Assembly (NCBI GenBank): GCA_902793685.1
Contig: CADBEN010000003.1
Span: forward strand, 1 to 64,000
Source of the DNA: an uncultured Lachnospiraceae bacterium
Lineage (GTDB): Bacteria; Bacillota; Clostridia; Lachnospirales; Lachnospiraceae
Length of the DNA stretch: 64,000 nucleotides
Direction of reading: 5' to 3'
Part shown: piece by piece, positions 36,045 through 44,515 of the stretch
How the letters are laid out: each line of letters opens with the position of its first letter
Position numbering within the stretch: position 1 is the stretch's first letter
Made by a program: the position numbers and the translations under genes
The notes under the pieces: model-generated
Told to the model about the DNA's origin: nothing
Seen by the model: only the letters and a program-made list of their open reading frames with translations
Databases searched by the model: none

Positions 36045-36758
36045 ATGTTCAACATGTTGTTGTCAATGAAGAAGGCAGCCATATATCTCGTGGTCCTGCT
36101 TCTCGCATTTTTCCCGGTCATGCTGGCGCAGGGACCGGTTAAGACCTACGCGGCAAATGCTGCTGATGCAGAGGTCGTTGCGACTGAGCCGGAAGAGACT
36201 GCTGCCCCCGTGGAAACGGTGCCCGCAAAGGTCGCCGAAAAGCTTCCCGAAGTATCTGTGACGGAACTTCCTGAGATCGATCAGCTGGAGATTCCCGAAA
36301 TTACCAATGCAAAGATCAATGCGCGTGAGAATATGATCGCAAAGAGAAACGATCTTGACCAGGAATGGCTCAAGCTGAAGCTGGAAGAAAAGGCTGCGGC
36401 CCAGGCTGAAGCCGCAAAGAAGGCGGAAGCGGAAAAGTCTTCCTCCTCCGGAAGATCCTGGTCTGCGGGTGCGGATCTCGGCCGCTTTAAGCTGACCGCC
36501 TACTGCCCCTGCTACGAATGTTCCGAGGGCTGGGGCCGTATGACCAGCTCAGGCAGAACTGCCCAGGCCAACCACACCATCGCCACGGACCCGCGGGTCA
36601 TTCCGGAGGGAACCCGGGTCATCATCAACGGCCAGGTCTATGTTGCCGAGGATCAGGGCGGCGGCGTCAAGGGAAACCACATCGACATCTTCTTCGAGCA
36701 TCACGCCACGACGGATGACTTCGGCGTGCAGTATGCTGAGGTCTATCTTGCCGAGTGA
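36045..36758 (+). CDS. Secreted 3D-domain protein (second)
   Basis: A 237-residue exported protein. The signal peptide core is AAIYLVVLLLAFFPVML and cleavage is likely after TYA. A helical, Glu/Ala/Lys-rich stalk follows (about 85-135). The 3D domain (about 145-237) contains KLTAYCPCYECSEGWG, IATDPRVIPEGTRV and EDQGGGVKGNHIDIFF. The stalk and a Cys-rich start of the 3D domain resemble YocH/YabE-type cell-wall hydrolases. AAGAGG lies 10 nt before the chosen ATG; the ATG at 36066 is an alternative start. A terminator follows. Confidence 0.87.
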   Translation: MFNMLLSMKKAAIYLVVLLLAFFPVMLAQGPVKTYAANAADAEVVATEPEETAAPVETVPAKVAEKLPEVSVTELPEIDQLEIPEITNAKINARENMIAKRNDLDQEWLKLKLEEKAAAQAEAAKKAEAEKSSSSGRSWSAGADLGRFKLTAYCPCYECSEGWGRMTSSGRTAQANHTIATDPRVIPEGTRVIINGQVYVAEDQGGGVKGNHIDIFFEHHATTDDFGVQYAEVYLAE

Positions 36759-36810
36759 TCTGTGGATTCCGGACAGGATCCGAAAATCCGTTTTCAGTGA
36801 AATCAAAGAC

Positions 36811-36846
36811 AGGACGTGCCCTTTCCGGGGCGCGTCCTTGTTTTTT
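36811..36846 (+). terminator. Intrinsic terminator after the second 3D gene
   Basis: AGGACG-t-GCCC pairs with GGGC-g-CGTCCT, followed by TGTTTTTT. Confidence 0.9.
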
Positions 36847-36988
36847 GCAGCAAAATGTGTTACTGTCGTTCCTGTCCGCACCGTGCATTTCCGTCCTCCG
36901 GCGGAATGCCCTTTTCTTTTGTCCCGGACAGCAGGACAGACAGTAATCTGTCCGGTACGAAAACGGTGCAGGCAGAATGGAGTACTAT

Positions 36989-37741
36989 ATGAAAGCAGAA
37001 AACATATCCGAATTTCTCCGCGGGATGCGCCACGGCTGGCCCATCGGCGTCGGATACTTCGGTGTCGCCTTCGCGCTGGGCATTGCGGCCCGGAATGCCG
37101 GATTCAGCGCACTGCAGGCCGGCGTCATGAGCGCAGTCTGCACAGCCAGCGCCGGGGAATTCGCCGGCGTGACTGTGGCGGCGGCATCGGGAACCTTTCT
37201 TGAGATGGTTCTGATCGAGCTGGTCGTCAACGCGCGCTATCTTCTGATGTCCTGCGCCCTGACGCAGAAGCTGAGTCCGAAGCTGGGAACTCTGCACCGC
37301 ATGATCCTCGCGAACTTCGTGACCGACGAGATCTTCGGCCTTTCCGTCTCGGTTCCGGGAACACTGAATCCCTTCTACTCTTATGGGGTCATTTCCGTTT
37401 CCTGGCCCGGATGGATCGCCGGTACCGTGCTGGGCGTCATCATGGGAAATGTTCTCCCCGCCAACGTGGTGAGCGCCCTCAGCGTGGGCCTGTACGGCAT
37501 GTTTCTCGCAATCATCATCCCGCCGACCCGGACGAACCATGTGCTGGCGGGCCTGGTCCCCGTTTCCATGGCCATCAGCTGGATCTTCACGAAGCTGAAT
37601 GACGCCGGGATCCTCCCGCTGTCCAGCGGAAACCGCATCATTCTTCTGACTGTCGCCATCTCCCTCGCCGCCGCAGCCCTCTTCCCCCACGATGATCCGG
37701 AAGATCCCGCCGCGGGCGATGCCGGAAAGGAGGCAGCTTAA
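36989..37741 (+). CDS. azlC: Branched-chain amino acid exporter large subunit AzlC
   Basis: Membrane protein of the LIV-E/AzlC family, exporting branched-chain amino acids with AzlD. It is about 250 residues with several hydrophobic spans. Family signs are HGWPIGVGYFGVAFALG near residue 15 and AGEFAGVTVAA, then NARYLLMSCAL. GGAG lies 6 nt before the ATG at 36989; an ATG 12 bp upstream is the alternative. The stop overlaps the azlD start (TAATG). Confidence 0.93.
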   Translation: MKAENISEFLRGMRHGWPIGVGYFGVAFALGIAARNAGFSALQAGVMSAVCTASAGEFAGVTVAAASGTFLEMVLIELVVNARYLLMSCALTQKLSPKLGTLHRMILANFVTDEIFGLSVSVPGTLNPFYSYGVISVSWPGWIAGTVLGVIMGNVLPANVVSALSVGLYGMFLAIIIPPTRTNHVLAGLVPVSMAISWIFTKLNDAGILPLSSGNRIILLTVAISLAAAALFPHDDPEDPAAGDAGKEAA

Positions 37742-38046
37742 TGAAACATTCCATCTGGAGCTACATCCTGGTCATGGGTCTTACGACCTACATGATCCGT
37801 GTTCTGCCCCTGACGCTGATCCGGAAGCCGATACGGAGTAAACTGATCCGTTCCTTCCTGTACTACGTCCCCTATGTGACCCTTGCCGTCATGACCTTCC
37901 CCGCGATCATGGGAGCCACCGCTTCCCAGTGGTCCGCCCTGGCGGCGCTGATCGTCGGCGTGATCCTCGCGTTCCTCGGAAACGACCTGATGATCGTCTC
38001 CATTGCCTGTGTGCTGACTGTCCTGCTGACAGAAATGGTGATTTGA
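37741..38046 (+). CDS. azlD: Branched-chain amino acid exporter small subunit AzlD
   Basis: A 101-residue partner of AzlC with three or four membrane spans. Family signs are TTYMIRVLPLTLIRKPI near residues 16-30 and FLYYVPYVTLAVMTFPA near 41-57. It is translationally coupled to azlC through a 1-bp stop/start overlap. It ends 7 bp before the convergent sortase gene, with no clear terminator between them. Confidence 0.93.
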   Translation: MKHSIWSYILVMGLTTYMIRVLPLTLIRKPIRSKLIRSFLYYVPYVTLAVMTFPAIMGATASQWSALAALIVGVILAFLGNDLMIVSIACVLTVLLTEMVI

Positions 38047-38053
38047 TGATCTG

Positions 38054-39241
38054 CTATTCCACCCGCCGCATCACGGCGTGGACTACGAAGCGGTCTTTTC
38101 CGCCGGTATAGGCGGAACCGCAGGTGGAGAGGGTCAGCACCTTGTCTCCCGGAAAGACATTGACGCCCGTATCATAGACTGAGGCGGCTTTGATCCGTTC
38201 CAGGAATGCGCTGTACTCTCCCGCGTCTTTCCAGTCCATGCGGTAGACCTCGGACGCGTCCTCAGTCTTGTAGCAGGAAAAAACAGCACATTCATAATCC
38301 TGCCGGGGTGTGTAGAGAAGAAAAGTCGGATGCTTCTCAAAAAAAGACTTTTTCCGGTAGCGGTCCAGGTTTCCGAACATGGTTCCGTTATGCATGTTCC
38401 GGCCGTAGATCAGCGAGTAGGGAAGGGAGAAATCCGAGGCAGCGTCCGCCGCGAGGAACGGACAGCCGTTCCGGGATTCCGTCCAGTCAAAGCCCTTGTC
38501 CAGATAAGTGGTGTTGTTGCCGCACCACACCACCGGCCCCGAAAAAGAGATCTGGGGGATGGAAAGCCATCCTGCCACGTCCGGATTCATTCTGCGGAGA
38601 TTCGAGAAATCGAGGCGGCTGCCCCGGACCTTTCCGAAGCGGCTGCCCGAGGTGCCGCCGCTCTGTGTCCCGGTTCCGTCCTCCGCCCCGGCTCCATTTT
38701 CCGTCCCGGCTCCGTCCCCGGCTGCAGTGCTCTGCGGCGGTTCCAGGTCCCGCTCCACAAAAGCGCTGAGACGTTCATAGTAGTCTGCCGCCTTCCGGTA
38801 AGCCTGCAGTTCCTTCACGAAAACGCTGAGACCGGCCAGAGCAATCACTCCGAAGAGAATGCCGGCGATCAGCAGGTGCTTCCTTCTCTTCTTTCCGGTA
38901 TGACCGGGCCGTGACTGTTTCTCCGCACGGGCCTCATGCTTTCCGCCAGCGGGTTTCTGCGCAGCGTGCTTCCCGTCCGTATGCTTCTGAGCAGCATGCT
39001 TCCCGTCCGCGTGTTTCTGCGCCGTGCCCGTTCCGGCAGGATGATCCCGGCCTGTTTTTTTCTTCTCCGTTTCTTCCGGCGCATCCTTCCAGGCACGCTT
39101 CCGGTTCGGGTCGATCGGCGGATCCTTCCAGGCGACCTGCCGCTCCCCGTTTCCGGAGACTGCGTCCTGCGCGGCTTTCCCTTCCGGGTCCCGCGCCGGC
39201 CGTTCCGCCGGCCGGTCATCTCTCCATGCGACTTTCCGCAT
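38054..39241 (-). CDS. srtB: Class B sortase with long charged N-terminal extension
   Basis: Membrane transpeptidase that joins surface proteins to the wall or to each other. It is 395 residues. A polar extension with KHADGKHAAQKHTDGKHAA-like repeats (about 1-125) precedes the membrane span (HLLIAGILFGVIALAGLSV). The catalytic region holds LTLSTCGSAY (Cys about 376) and a downstream Arg (KDRFVVH). The motif that in class B sortases reads YGHNM is YGRNMHNGTMF here, so the expected catalytic His is replaced by Arg, with a His three residues on. The start overlaps the pilin stop by one base (TGATG), so the two are co-translated. Confidence 0.9.
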   Translation of the reverse strand: MRKVAWRDDRPAERPARDPEGKAAQDAVSGNGERQVAWKDPPIDPNRKRAWKDAPEETEKKKTGRDHPAGTGTAQKHADGKHAAQKHTDGKHAAQKPAGGKHEARAEKQSRPGHTGKKRRKHLLIAGILFGVIALAGLSVFVKELQAYRKAADYYERLSAFVERDLEPPQSTAAGDGAGTENGAGAEDGTGTQSGGTSGSRFGKVRGSRLDFSNLRRMNPDVAGWLSIPQISFSGPVVWCGNNTTYLDKGFDWTESRNGCPFLAADAASDFSLPYSLIYGRNMHNGTMFGNLDRYRKKSFFEKHPTFLLYTPRQDYECAVFSCYKTEDASEVYRMDWKDAGEYSAFLERIKAASVYDTGVNVFPGDKVLTLSTCGSAYTGGKDRFVVHAVMRRVE

Positions 39242-41187
39242 CAGGATTTTCCTTTCTTTTTCACGGAATGCTTCAGGGCTGCCGCGATGCATAAGAAGGC
39301 AGCAAATCCGGACACGGCAAAGCAGGCAAGCCCGATCCACATTGCGGGCGAATCACCCGTCTTCACCAGTCCATCTTCCGGAGTACCGCCCAGCGGGATC
39401 CCGAAAGGTCCTCTCGGCGTTTCCGGCGTGTCCCCGCCCGGAGGCGTATTTCCGCCCGGAGGTGTATCACCGCCCGGAGGTGTGTCGCCGCCCGGGGGCG
39501 TATCGCCGCCCGGAGGTGTGTCGCCGCCCGGAGGTGTATCGCCGCCCGGCGGCTTATCCTTCCCCGGCTTCCTGTCGACCATCACCACCCGATTGTCCGC
39601 AAAACCCGTGACTGTGCCATCCTCCGCGAGGGTAAAGGTGATGGGATCCGCGATCTTGTATCCGTCAGGTGCCTTCAGTTCTTCCATGATATAGCTGTGC
39701 CCGACCTTCAGCGGGATCCCGCCGGAGCCGGTCTGATTCAGTTCGTGCGGTTCCTCCGTGCTGGTCCAGGTATCGATCACATCCCCGGTCTCCGCGTCCT
39801 TCAGCCGGAGAGAAGCCCCCTTCAGCGGAGCGTTGCTCTCATTCGTCTTCACGAAACGGATCCGGATCCCGGTGTCCTCCATCAGAAGCTTGTTGCCCGT
39901 GACGGAGAGATTGTCCGATTCGGCGATGATCTCATAATCCTCTGTCACCGTAAAGAACACCGTGTAGGGGACGTAGCCTGCCGGCGGGGTGATCTCCTGC
40001 AGAGTATAGCTTCCGGGCGTCAGACTCAGAGGGTGTGTCCCCTTGTCTGAGGTCCAGCGGTCGATGATGGCATCGTCCGATTCTCCGTTTCCCCGGTACA
40101 GGATCAGGTCCGCGCCGGGCAGGGGATTTCCTTTTTCGTCGGTCTTCGTAATAGAGATATTCTTTTTCAGTGTGTTCACGAACGTAAAGGATCTGCCGTC
40201 ATCGTCCTCTGTGAGCGTGGAGCTGTAGGCCGGAAGCTTGGACATATCCTCGGTCAGAGTGCAGTCTTCCATGCCCTGCCGGATCGTAAAGCGCACCTCT
40301 TCGTCGCCGGAAATGGTTCTTGTCGCCTTCCGCTTCTCTCCGTCCATGGTGTAGGAAAGCACCACCACCGCGTCCCCGTGTTCCTCGTTGGTCTTCCATT
40401 TCTTCCGGACCGTGATGTCTCCGTAGGCGGAGATATGTCCGGTGTTCTTCTGCGAGGCAGTCTTGACCTGGATGGGGAAGCGCCAGCCCTCGGTGCCCGG
40501 CACATAGTAGCCGTCTTCACCCGGGATCACGATCTCATCCGTCTCTTCTTCCAGCCGCATGGAAATGCTGAAGGAACCCGGATCCGCGTAGAGGTCGGAG
40601 CCGATCCCGTTCGGGAAATAGACGTAGAGGTATTTCTCATCGTCCCCTTCGCCCTGGCGGAAAGAAACATCGCCCTCCCGGTACTGGATGGAAAAGTTCC
40701 GGGGGCAGAGCTCCAGCATCCAGGAGATATCCGTGCGGAGGCAGGTGGTCTCCGCGGTGGTGCCCAGCATCAGGGAGGAATCGTCCAGGACTGCCTCCGT
40801 ACCGGCGGAGACTTTCGTTCCGTTCAGGTACTCGGTGTCATGGGTATAGACTGTCTTTACGGACTTCGCCTCCGAAAAGAGAGTCGGATCCGCGTCGTCA
40901 TATCTTCTTCCACAAAGAGAAAACTCGAAATTGAAGGTGACGGTGTCGCCGATGTCCACTTCCAGAGGCGTTCCGTTCTCCTTCTTTTTCTGAAGTTCTT
41001 CCTTTGTATATTTTTTCCCGTCGACCGTGATGGTGATCGCGGTCATGTACTGCATCAGGTCGATGTATCCCTCTGACGCCGTTTCATAGCCGGGATAATA
41101 ATAGTTGTTCTCCGCCGCGCACACCGGCACTGCCGTGAAAAACAGTGAAAGAAACAGCAGTGTGAGCAAAGCCCGGATCCTTTTCAT
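39241..41187 (-). CDS. SpaA-type pilin / Cna-B surface protein with sortase signal
   Basis: A 648-residue wall-anchored protein. The signal peptide ends near VPVCAA. An N-terminal region (about 30-300) precedes a Cna-B-like domain and two SpaA prealbumin-like domains. The latter carry E-boxes YTLQEITPPAGY and YIMEELKAPDGY, expected to form isopeptide bonds. A PPGGDT hexapeptide repeat (seven units) spans the wall. The C-terminal sorting signal reads LVKTGD, then a membrane span and KKKGK. This deviates from LPxTG and fits a dedicated sortase. The start overlaps the pdxK stop by 4 bp (ATGA), and srtB follows directly. Confidence 0.88.
   Translation of the reverse strand: MKRIRALLTLLFLSLFFTAVPVCAAENNYYYPGYETASEGYIDLMQYMTAITITVDGKKYTKEELQKKKENGTPLEVDIGDTVTFNFEFSLCGRRYDDADPTLFSEAKSVKTVYTHDTEYLNGTKVSAGTEAVLDDSSLMLGTTAETTCLRTDISWMLELCPRNFSIQYREGDVSFRQGEGDDEKYLYVYFPNGIGSDLYADPGSFSISMRLEEETDEIVIPGEDGYYVPGTEGWRFPIQVKTASQKNTGHISAYGDITVRKKWKTNEEHGDAVVVLSYTMDGEKRKATRTISGDEEVRFTIRQGMEDCTLTEDMSKLPAYSSTLTEDDDGRSFTFVNTLKKNISITKTDEKGNPLPGADLILYRGNGESDDAIIDRWTSDKGTHPLSLTPGSYTLQEITPPAGYVPYTVFFTVTEDYEIIAESDNLSVTGNKLLMEDTGIRIRFVKTNESNAPLKGASLRLKDAETGDVIDTWTSTEEPHELNQTGSGGIPLKVGHSYIMEELKAPDGYKIADPITFTLAEDGTVTGFADNRVVMVDRKPGKDKPPGGDTPPGGDTPPGGDTPPGGDTPPGGDTPPGGNTPPGGDTPETPRGPFGIPLGGTPEDGLVKTGDSPAMWIGLACFAVSGFAAFLCIAAALKHSVKKKGKS
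39431..39552. repeat. 18-bp coding tandem repeats (PPGGDT)
   Basis: About seven near-identical 18-bp units encode the proline/glycine wall-spanning stalk of the pilin. Unit number can change without frameshift. Confidence 0.9.
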
Positions 41188-42044
41188 ACTCTACTCTCCT
41201 TATCCGAAAGCCTGTGGATCAACAATGGAAGCGCCCGCTCAAAACTGATCCCATACCAATGTTCCGGATCCTTCATTGTCTGCCGGAGACATTCCACCAC
41301 GAAATCTGTCGCCAGCGCCATGGCGTCGTAAGCGTCCAGTCCCCGCATCAGCGCCCCGGTGAAAGCCGCCGCGAAACAATCGCCTGTTCCGTGGGAATTC
41401 TTTTCGATCCGGCCGGTGAAATAATACCGGATCCGGTCGTTCTTTACTTCATAGACCGCGTTGCCGATCTTTCCGTCCCCGGAGGAGAGCCCCTTCAGGA
41501 CTACCGTGGACGGCCCCAGTGCCGCCAGCTTCAGAAGAAGCGTCCGGATCTCTTCCGGGTCCTGCAGTTCCTGCCGGTAAGGTGTCCCTGTCAGAAGGCA
41601 GGCCTCCGTGAGATTCGGGAGAATATAATCCGCCCCCGCGCAGAGCTCCGACATCTTCGCGACAAACGCATGGTCAAAGCCGTAATACAGCTTCCCGTGA
41701 TCCGCCATCGCCGGGTCGACGATCTTCACGCCGCCGGGCAGCAGGAGCCGTTCCATCAGGTCGCGGACGATGTCGATCTGGACAGCGCTTGCCAGATAGC
41801 CGCTGGTCACCGCCTGAAAACGGATCCCTTCGGAAAGCCAGTGGCGTTCGATCCCCGGCATGTCCGCCGTGAGATCCCGGAATGTAAACCCGTGAAACCC
41901 CCCGGTGTGAGTCGACAGGATCGCGGAGGGCATGATGCACGCTTCCACGCCGCAAGCCGAGATCACGGGGAGCGCCACCGTCGCGGAGCACTGCCCGACG
42001 CAGGAGATATCCTGTACTGTCAGGATTCTTGGAATTCCAGCCAT
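41184..42044 (-). CDS. pdxK: Pyridoxal/pyridoxamine kinase
   Basis: Ribokinase-fold enzyme phosphorylating B6 vitamers to PLP or PMP. It is 286 residues. The N-terminus RILTVQDISCVGQCSATVALP (about 5-25) and FVAKMSELCAGADYILPNLTEA are typical of the pyridoxamine kinase branch. The catalytic Asp is in NSHGTGDCFAAAFTGAL (about 219-235). The start is the ATG after GGAGAGG with 9-nt spacing. The stop overlaps the pilin start, an unexpected coupling for a cofactor enzyme. Confidence 0.92.
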   Translation of the reverse strand: MAGIPRILTVQDISCVGQCSATVALPVISACGVEACIMPSAILSTHTGGFHGFTFRDLTADMPGIERHWLSEGIRFQAVTSGYLASAVQIDIVRDLMERLLLPGGVKIVDPAMADHGKLYYGFDHAFVAKMSELCAGADYILPNLTEACLLTGTPYRQELQDPEEIRTLLLKLAALGPSTVVLKGLSSGDGKIGNAVYEVKNDRIRYYFTGRIEKNSHGTGDCFAAAFTGALMRGLDAYDAMALATDFVVECLRQTMKDPEHWYGISFERALPLLIHRLSDKESRV

Positions 42045-42153
42045 TAAAATCAACCTCTCCATTTACACAATCCAAGCCCATTTTAGCACAGGATGACATA
42101 ATATGAAATTCTGTTTTTCGGGTTTGCAGGTTCCTGTTTTTCGGGATTGCGAG

Positions 42154-42182
42154 TTGCTTTCTTTTTTCCCCGTCATTATGAT
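42154..42182 (+). promoter_or_regulatory. Promoter of cysK
   Basis: -35 TTGCTT (42154-42159), 17 bp, -10 TATGAT (42177-42182). Just upstream, CTGTTTTTCGGG occurs twice (about 42111 and 42134), a possible direct-repeat operator. Confidence 0.65.
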
Positions 42183-42257
42183 AGAACTAATGAAAAAGCA
42201 CTCACGCCCCGCCCTTCCGGGCAGGGGGGCGGCGTTCAGATGACCGGAGGGAATACC

Positions 42258-43190
42258 ATGGCAAAAATCTATACTTCTGCAGACCAGCTGATCGGCGGCA
42301 CCCCGCTCCTTGAGCTGACCCATATCGAAAAATCGGAAAATATAAGCGCGCGTCTTCTTGCGAAGCTGGAGTTCCTGAATCCCGCCGGCTCCTCGAAGGA
42401 CCGGGTGGGGCGCAGCATGCTGGACGATGCGGAGGCGAAGGGCCTTCTGAAGCCCGGTTCCGTCATCATCGAGCCCACCTCCGGGAACACCGGCATCGGC
42501 CTCGCCTCTGTGGCGGCAGCCCGGGGATACCGCCTCATCATCGTCATGCCCGACTCCATGAGCGCGGAGCGCATCACCCTGATGAAGGCCTACGGCGCGG
42601 AGGTCGTCCTGACGCCCGGAGCCCAAGGCATGACCGCTGCCATCGCGAAGGCGGAGGAACTGGCGGAAAGCATTCCGGACAGCTTCATCCCGGGGCAGTT
42701 CGTGAATCCGGCGAACCCGGCGGCCCACGAAGCCACTACCGGGCCGGAGATCTGGGCGGATACGGACGGAAAGGTGGACTATTTCGTCGCCACCGTCGGC
42801 ACCGGCGGGACTCTGACCGGCACCGGACGCTACCTCAAAAAAATGGATCCGAAAATAAAGGTCATCGCCGTCGAGCCGGAGACCTCCCCCTTCCTGACCA
42901 AAGGCATTGCGGGCCCCCACAAGATCCAGGGCATCGGCGCGGGCTTTGTCCCGGAGACCCTGGACACCTCCGTCTACGACGAGGTCCTGGCCTGCCCGAA
43001 TGAGGCTGCCTTCACTTACGGCCGGATGATCGGCCGTTCCGAAGGGATCTTGGTGGGCATCTCCTCCGGCGCGGCACTGTGGGCGGCACTGGAGATCGCG
43101 AAGCGCCCGGAGGCCGGCGGAAAGAATATCGTGGTCCTGCTCCCGGATTCCGGCGACCGCTACCTGACCTCGAAGCTGTTCGCGGAGTAA
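42258..43190 (+). CDS. cysK: Cysteine synthase (O-acetylserine sulfhydrylase)
   Basis: PLP enzyme making cysteine from O-acetylserine and sulfide. It is 310 residues. The PLP lysine is in NPAGSSKDRVG (about 42). EPTSGNTGIGLA (about 75-86) and GTGGTLTGTGRYLK (about 180-193, phosphate cradle) are family-typical, and PDSGDRYL ends the active site. The start is the ATG after GGAGGG. It is monocistronic, ended by a bidirectional terminator. Confidence 0.96.
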   Translation: MAKIYTSADQLIGGTPLLELTHIEKSENISARLLAKLEFLNPAGSSKDRVGRSMLDDAEAKGLLKPGSVIIEPTSGNTGIGLASVAAARGYRLIIVMPDSMSAERITLMKAYGAEVVLTPGAQGMTAAIAKAEELAESIPDSFIPGQFVNPANPAAHEATTGPEIWADTDGKVDYFVATVGTGGTLTGTGRYLKKMDPKIKVIAVEPETSPFLTKGIAGPHKIQGIGAGFVPETLDTSVYDEVLACPNEAAFTYGRMIGRSEGILVGISSGAALWAALEIAKRPEAGGKNIVVLLPDSGDRYLTSKLFAE

Positions 43191-43198
43191 AAAATTAG

Positions 43199-43240
43199 AC
43201 CGGCACCTTCGGGAATGGATCCCGATGGTGCCGGTTTATT
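43199..43240. terminator. Bidirectional terminator between cysK and fructokinase
   Basis: ACCGGCACC-t-TCGGGA pairs with TCCCGA-t-GGTGCCGGT around an ATGGA-like loop, followed by TTTATTCTTT. It serves the two convergent genes. Confidence 0.88.
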
Positions 43241-43253
43241 CTTTAAACTTGTC

Positions 43254-44207
43254 TCAGCCCTGAATGCGCTTCAGGATGGTCTCACGGTCGCGGATGCTGG
43301 GGATGCCGCCGGAGAACTCCGTGGAAAGACTGGCGGAGGTCGACGCGAAGGAGCCCACATCCTTCAGCTCTTCCGCATTCAGATCCGCCGGATTCTTCCC
43401 GATCTCCAGGATGCGGGACACTGCGGAGCCGCCGAAGATATCCCCCGCGCCGGTGGTGTCGACGGGATGGACCTTCGGACTGTTCACCCGCGCTTCCGCG
43501 GTCCTGTTCTTCAGGAAGCAGCCCTTCGGCCCCAGGGTGACCATGGCAAGGGAGACGCCGCATTCATTCAGGAGGTGATCCGCGCCCTCTTCCGGAGTCA
43601 GGCCCCAGAGGAACTCCACCTCTTCGTCGCTGATCTTGACCACGTCCGCCTGGCGGAGTGCCCAGTTCATCTGCTCCTTTGCCTCTTCCGGAGTTTTCCA
43701 GAGGTTCAGGCGCAGATTCGGATCGCAGGTGATCATTTTTCCTTTTTCCTTTGCTCTTGCCACAGCTGCCTGCGTCGCGGAGCGGACCGGCTCTGCCGTC
43801 AGGGAGAGGGTCCCGAAATGGAAGATCTTCGCCTCGTCGATCAGGGAAAGATTCAGTTCATCCGGGCGGAGCTGAGTGTCCGCGCCGGGCTTTCTCGCAA
43901 AGCTGAAGGAACGGTCTCCCTTCTCGTCGAAGGTGACAAAAGCAAGGGTCGTAAATACAGAGTCGTCCACCACGAGGCCGGAGGTCCCGATCCCGGCACG
44001 TTCCAGAGTGCGGAACAGCATCCGGCCGAAAGCATCGTCCCCGACCTTTCCGAGAAGCGCGCCGTCATGGCCGAATTTTTTCAGCGCCGCCAGGAAATTT
44101 GCCGGGGCACCGCCTGCATGGGCGGCCATGGTGGGATAGCCGTCCTCATCCTTACTGATGGACGCAAAATCTATCAGAAGCTCACCGAGCGCAGCAACTT
44201 CGATCAT
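43254..44207 (-). CDS. PfkB-family carbohydrate kinase, probable fructokinase
   Basis: Ribokinase-family sugar kinase of 317 residues. The N-terminus VAALGELLIDF (about 4-14) and GGAPANFLAALKKFG (about 32-46) contain the first PfkB signature. The second signature with the catalytic Asp is DTTGAGDIFGGSAV (about 249-262). It most resembles fructokinases (ScrK-type), but no PTS or sucrose gene is adjacent to confirm. An extended -10 (TGtTATAAT) lies about 42 bp upstream. Confidence 0.9.
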   Translation of the reverse strand: MIEVAALGELLIDFASISKDEDGYPTMAAHAGGAPANFLAALKKFGHDGALLGKVGDDAFGRMLFRTLERAGIGTSGLVVDDSVFTTLAFVTFDEKGDRSFSFARKPGADTQLRPDELNLSLIDEAKIFHFGTLSLTAEPVRSATQAAVARAKEKGKMITCDPNLRLNLWKTPEEAKEQMNWALRQADVVKISDEEVEFLWGLTPEEGADHLLNECGVSLAMVTLGPKGCFLKNRTAEARVNSPKVHPVDTTGAGDIFGGSAVSRILEIGKNPADLNAEELKDVGSFASTSASLSTEFSGGIPSIRDRETILKRIQG

Positions 44208-44515
44208 AATGAATCCTCCTGTATTGTTATCGTGAATCAGTTGTTCTGATTATAACATTCCGGGATTTCTCCCGCTACCCGGAAGGACTGTTTCCGCAAA
44301 ATTTCACCATTTGCTCTTCTCCGGGCGCCAATTTTCTGCCGTTTCCCGAATAAACTTGCAATCCTTGCTTTTTCCTGTTACGCTTTTCTGCGATATCATG
44401 ACAAATAGCGGATACATCCCGTCTTTCAGGGATCGTACTGAGCCGGGTCTCAACGGTCTTCCGTACCGTACCGGTTCGGCATTTCACCCAAAGCTCCGCG
44501 GAAAGGAACCCTGCC
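44208..44515. promoter_or_regulatory. 308-bp divergent promoter region, fructokinase / MATE
   Basis: On the minus strand TGtTATAAT (-10 at 44254-44249) serves the fructokinase, with a weak -35. An inverted repeat TTCCGGG-N13-CCCGGAA (44258-44284) overlaps that promoter's -35 region and could be an operator. On the plus strand, AAAGGAAC precedes the MATE start; no convincing plus-strand promoter was found. No gene in between. Confidence 0.5.
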
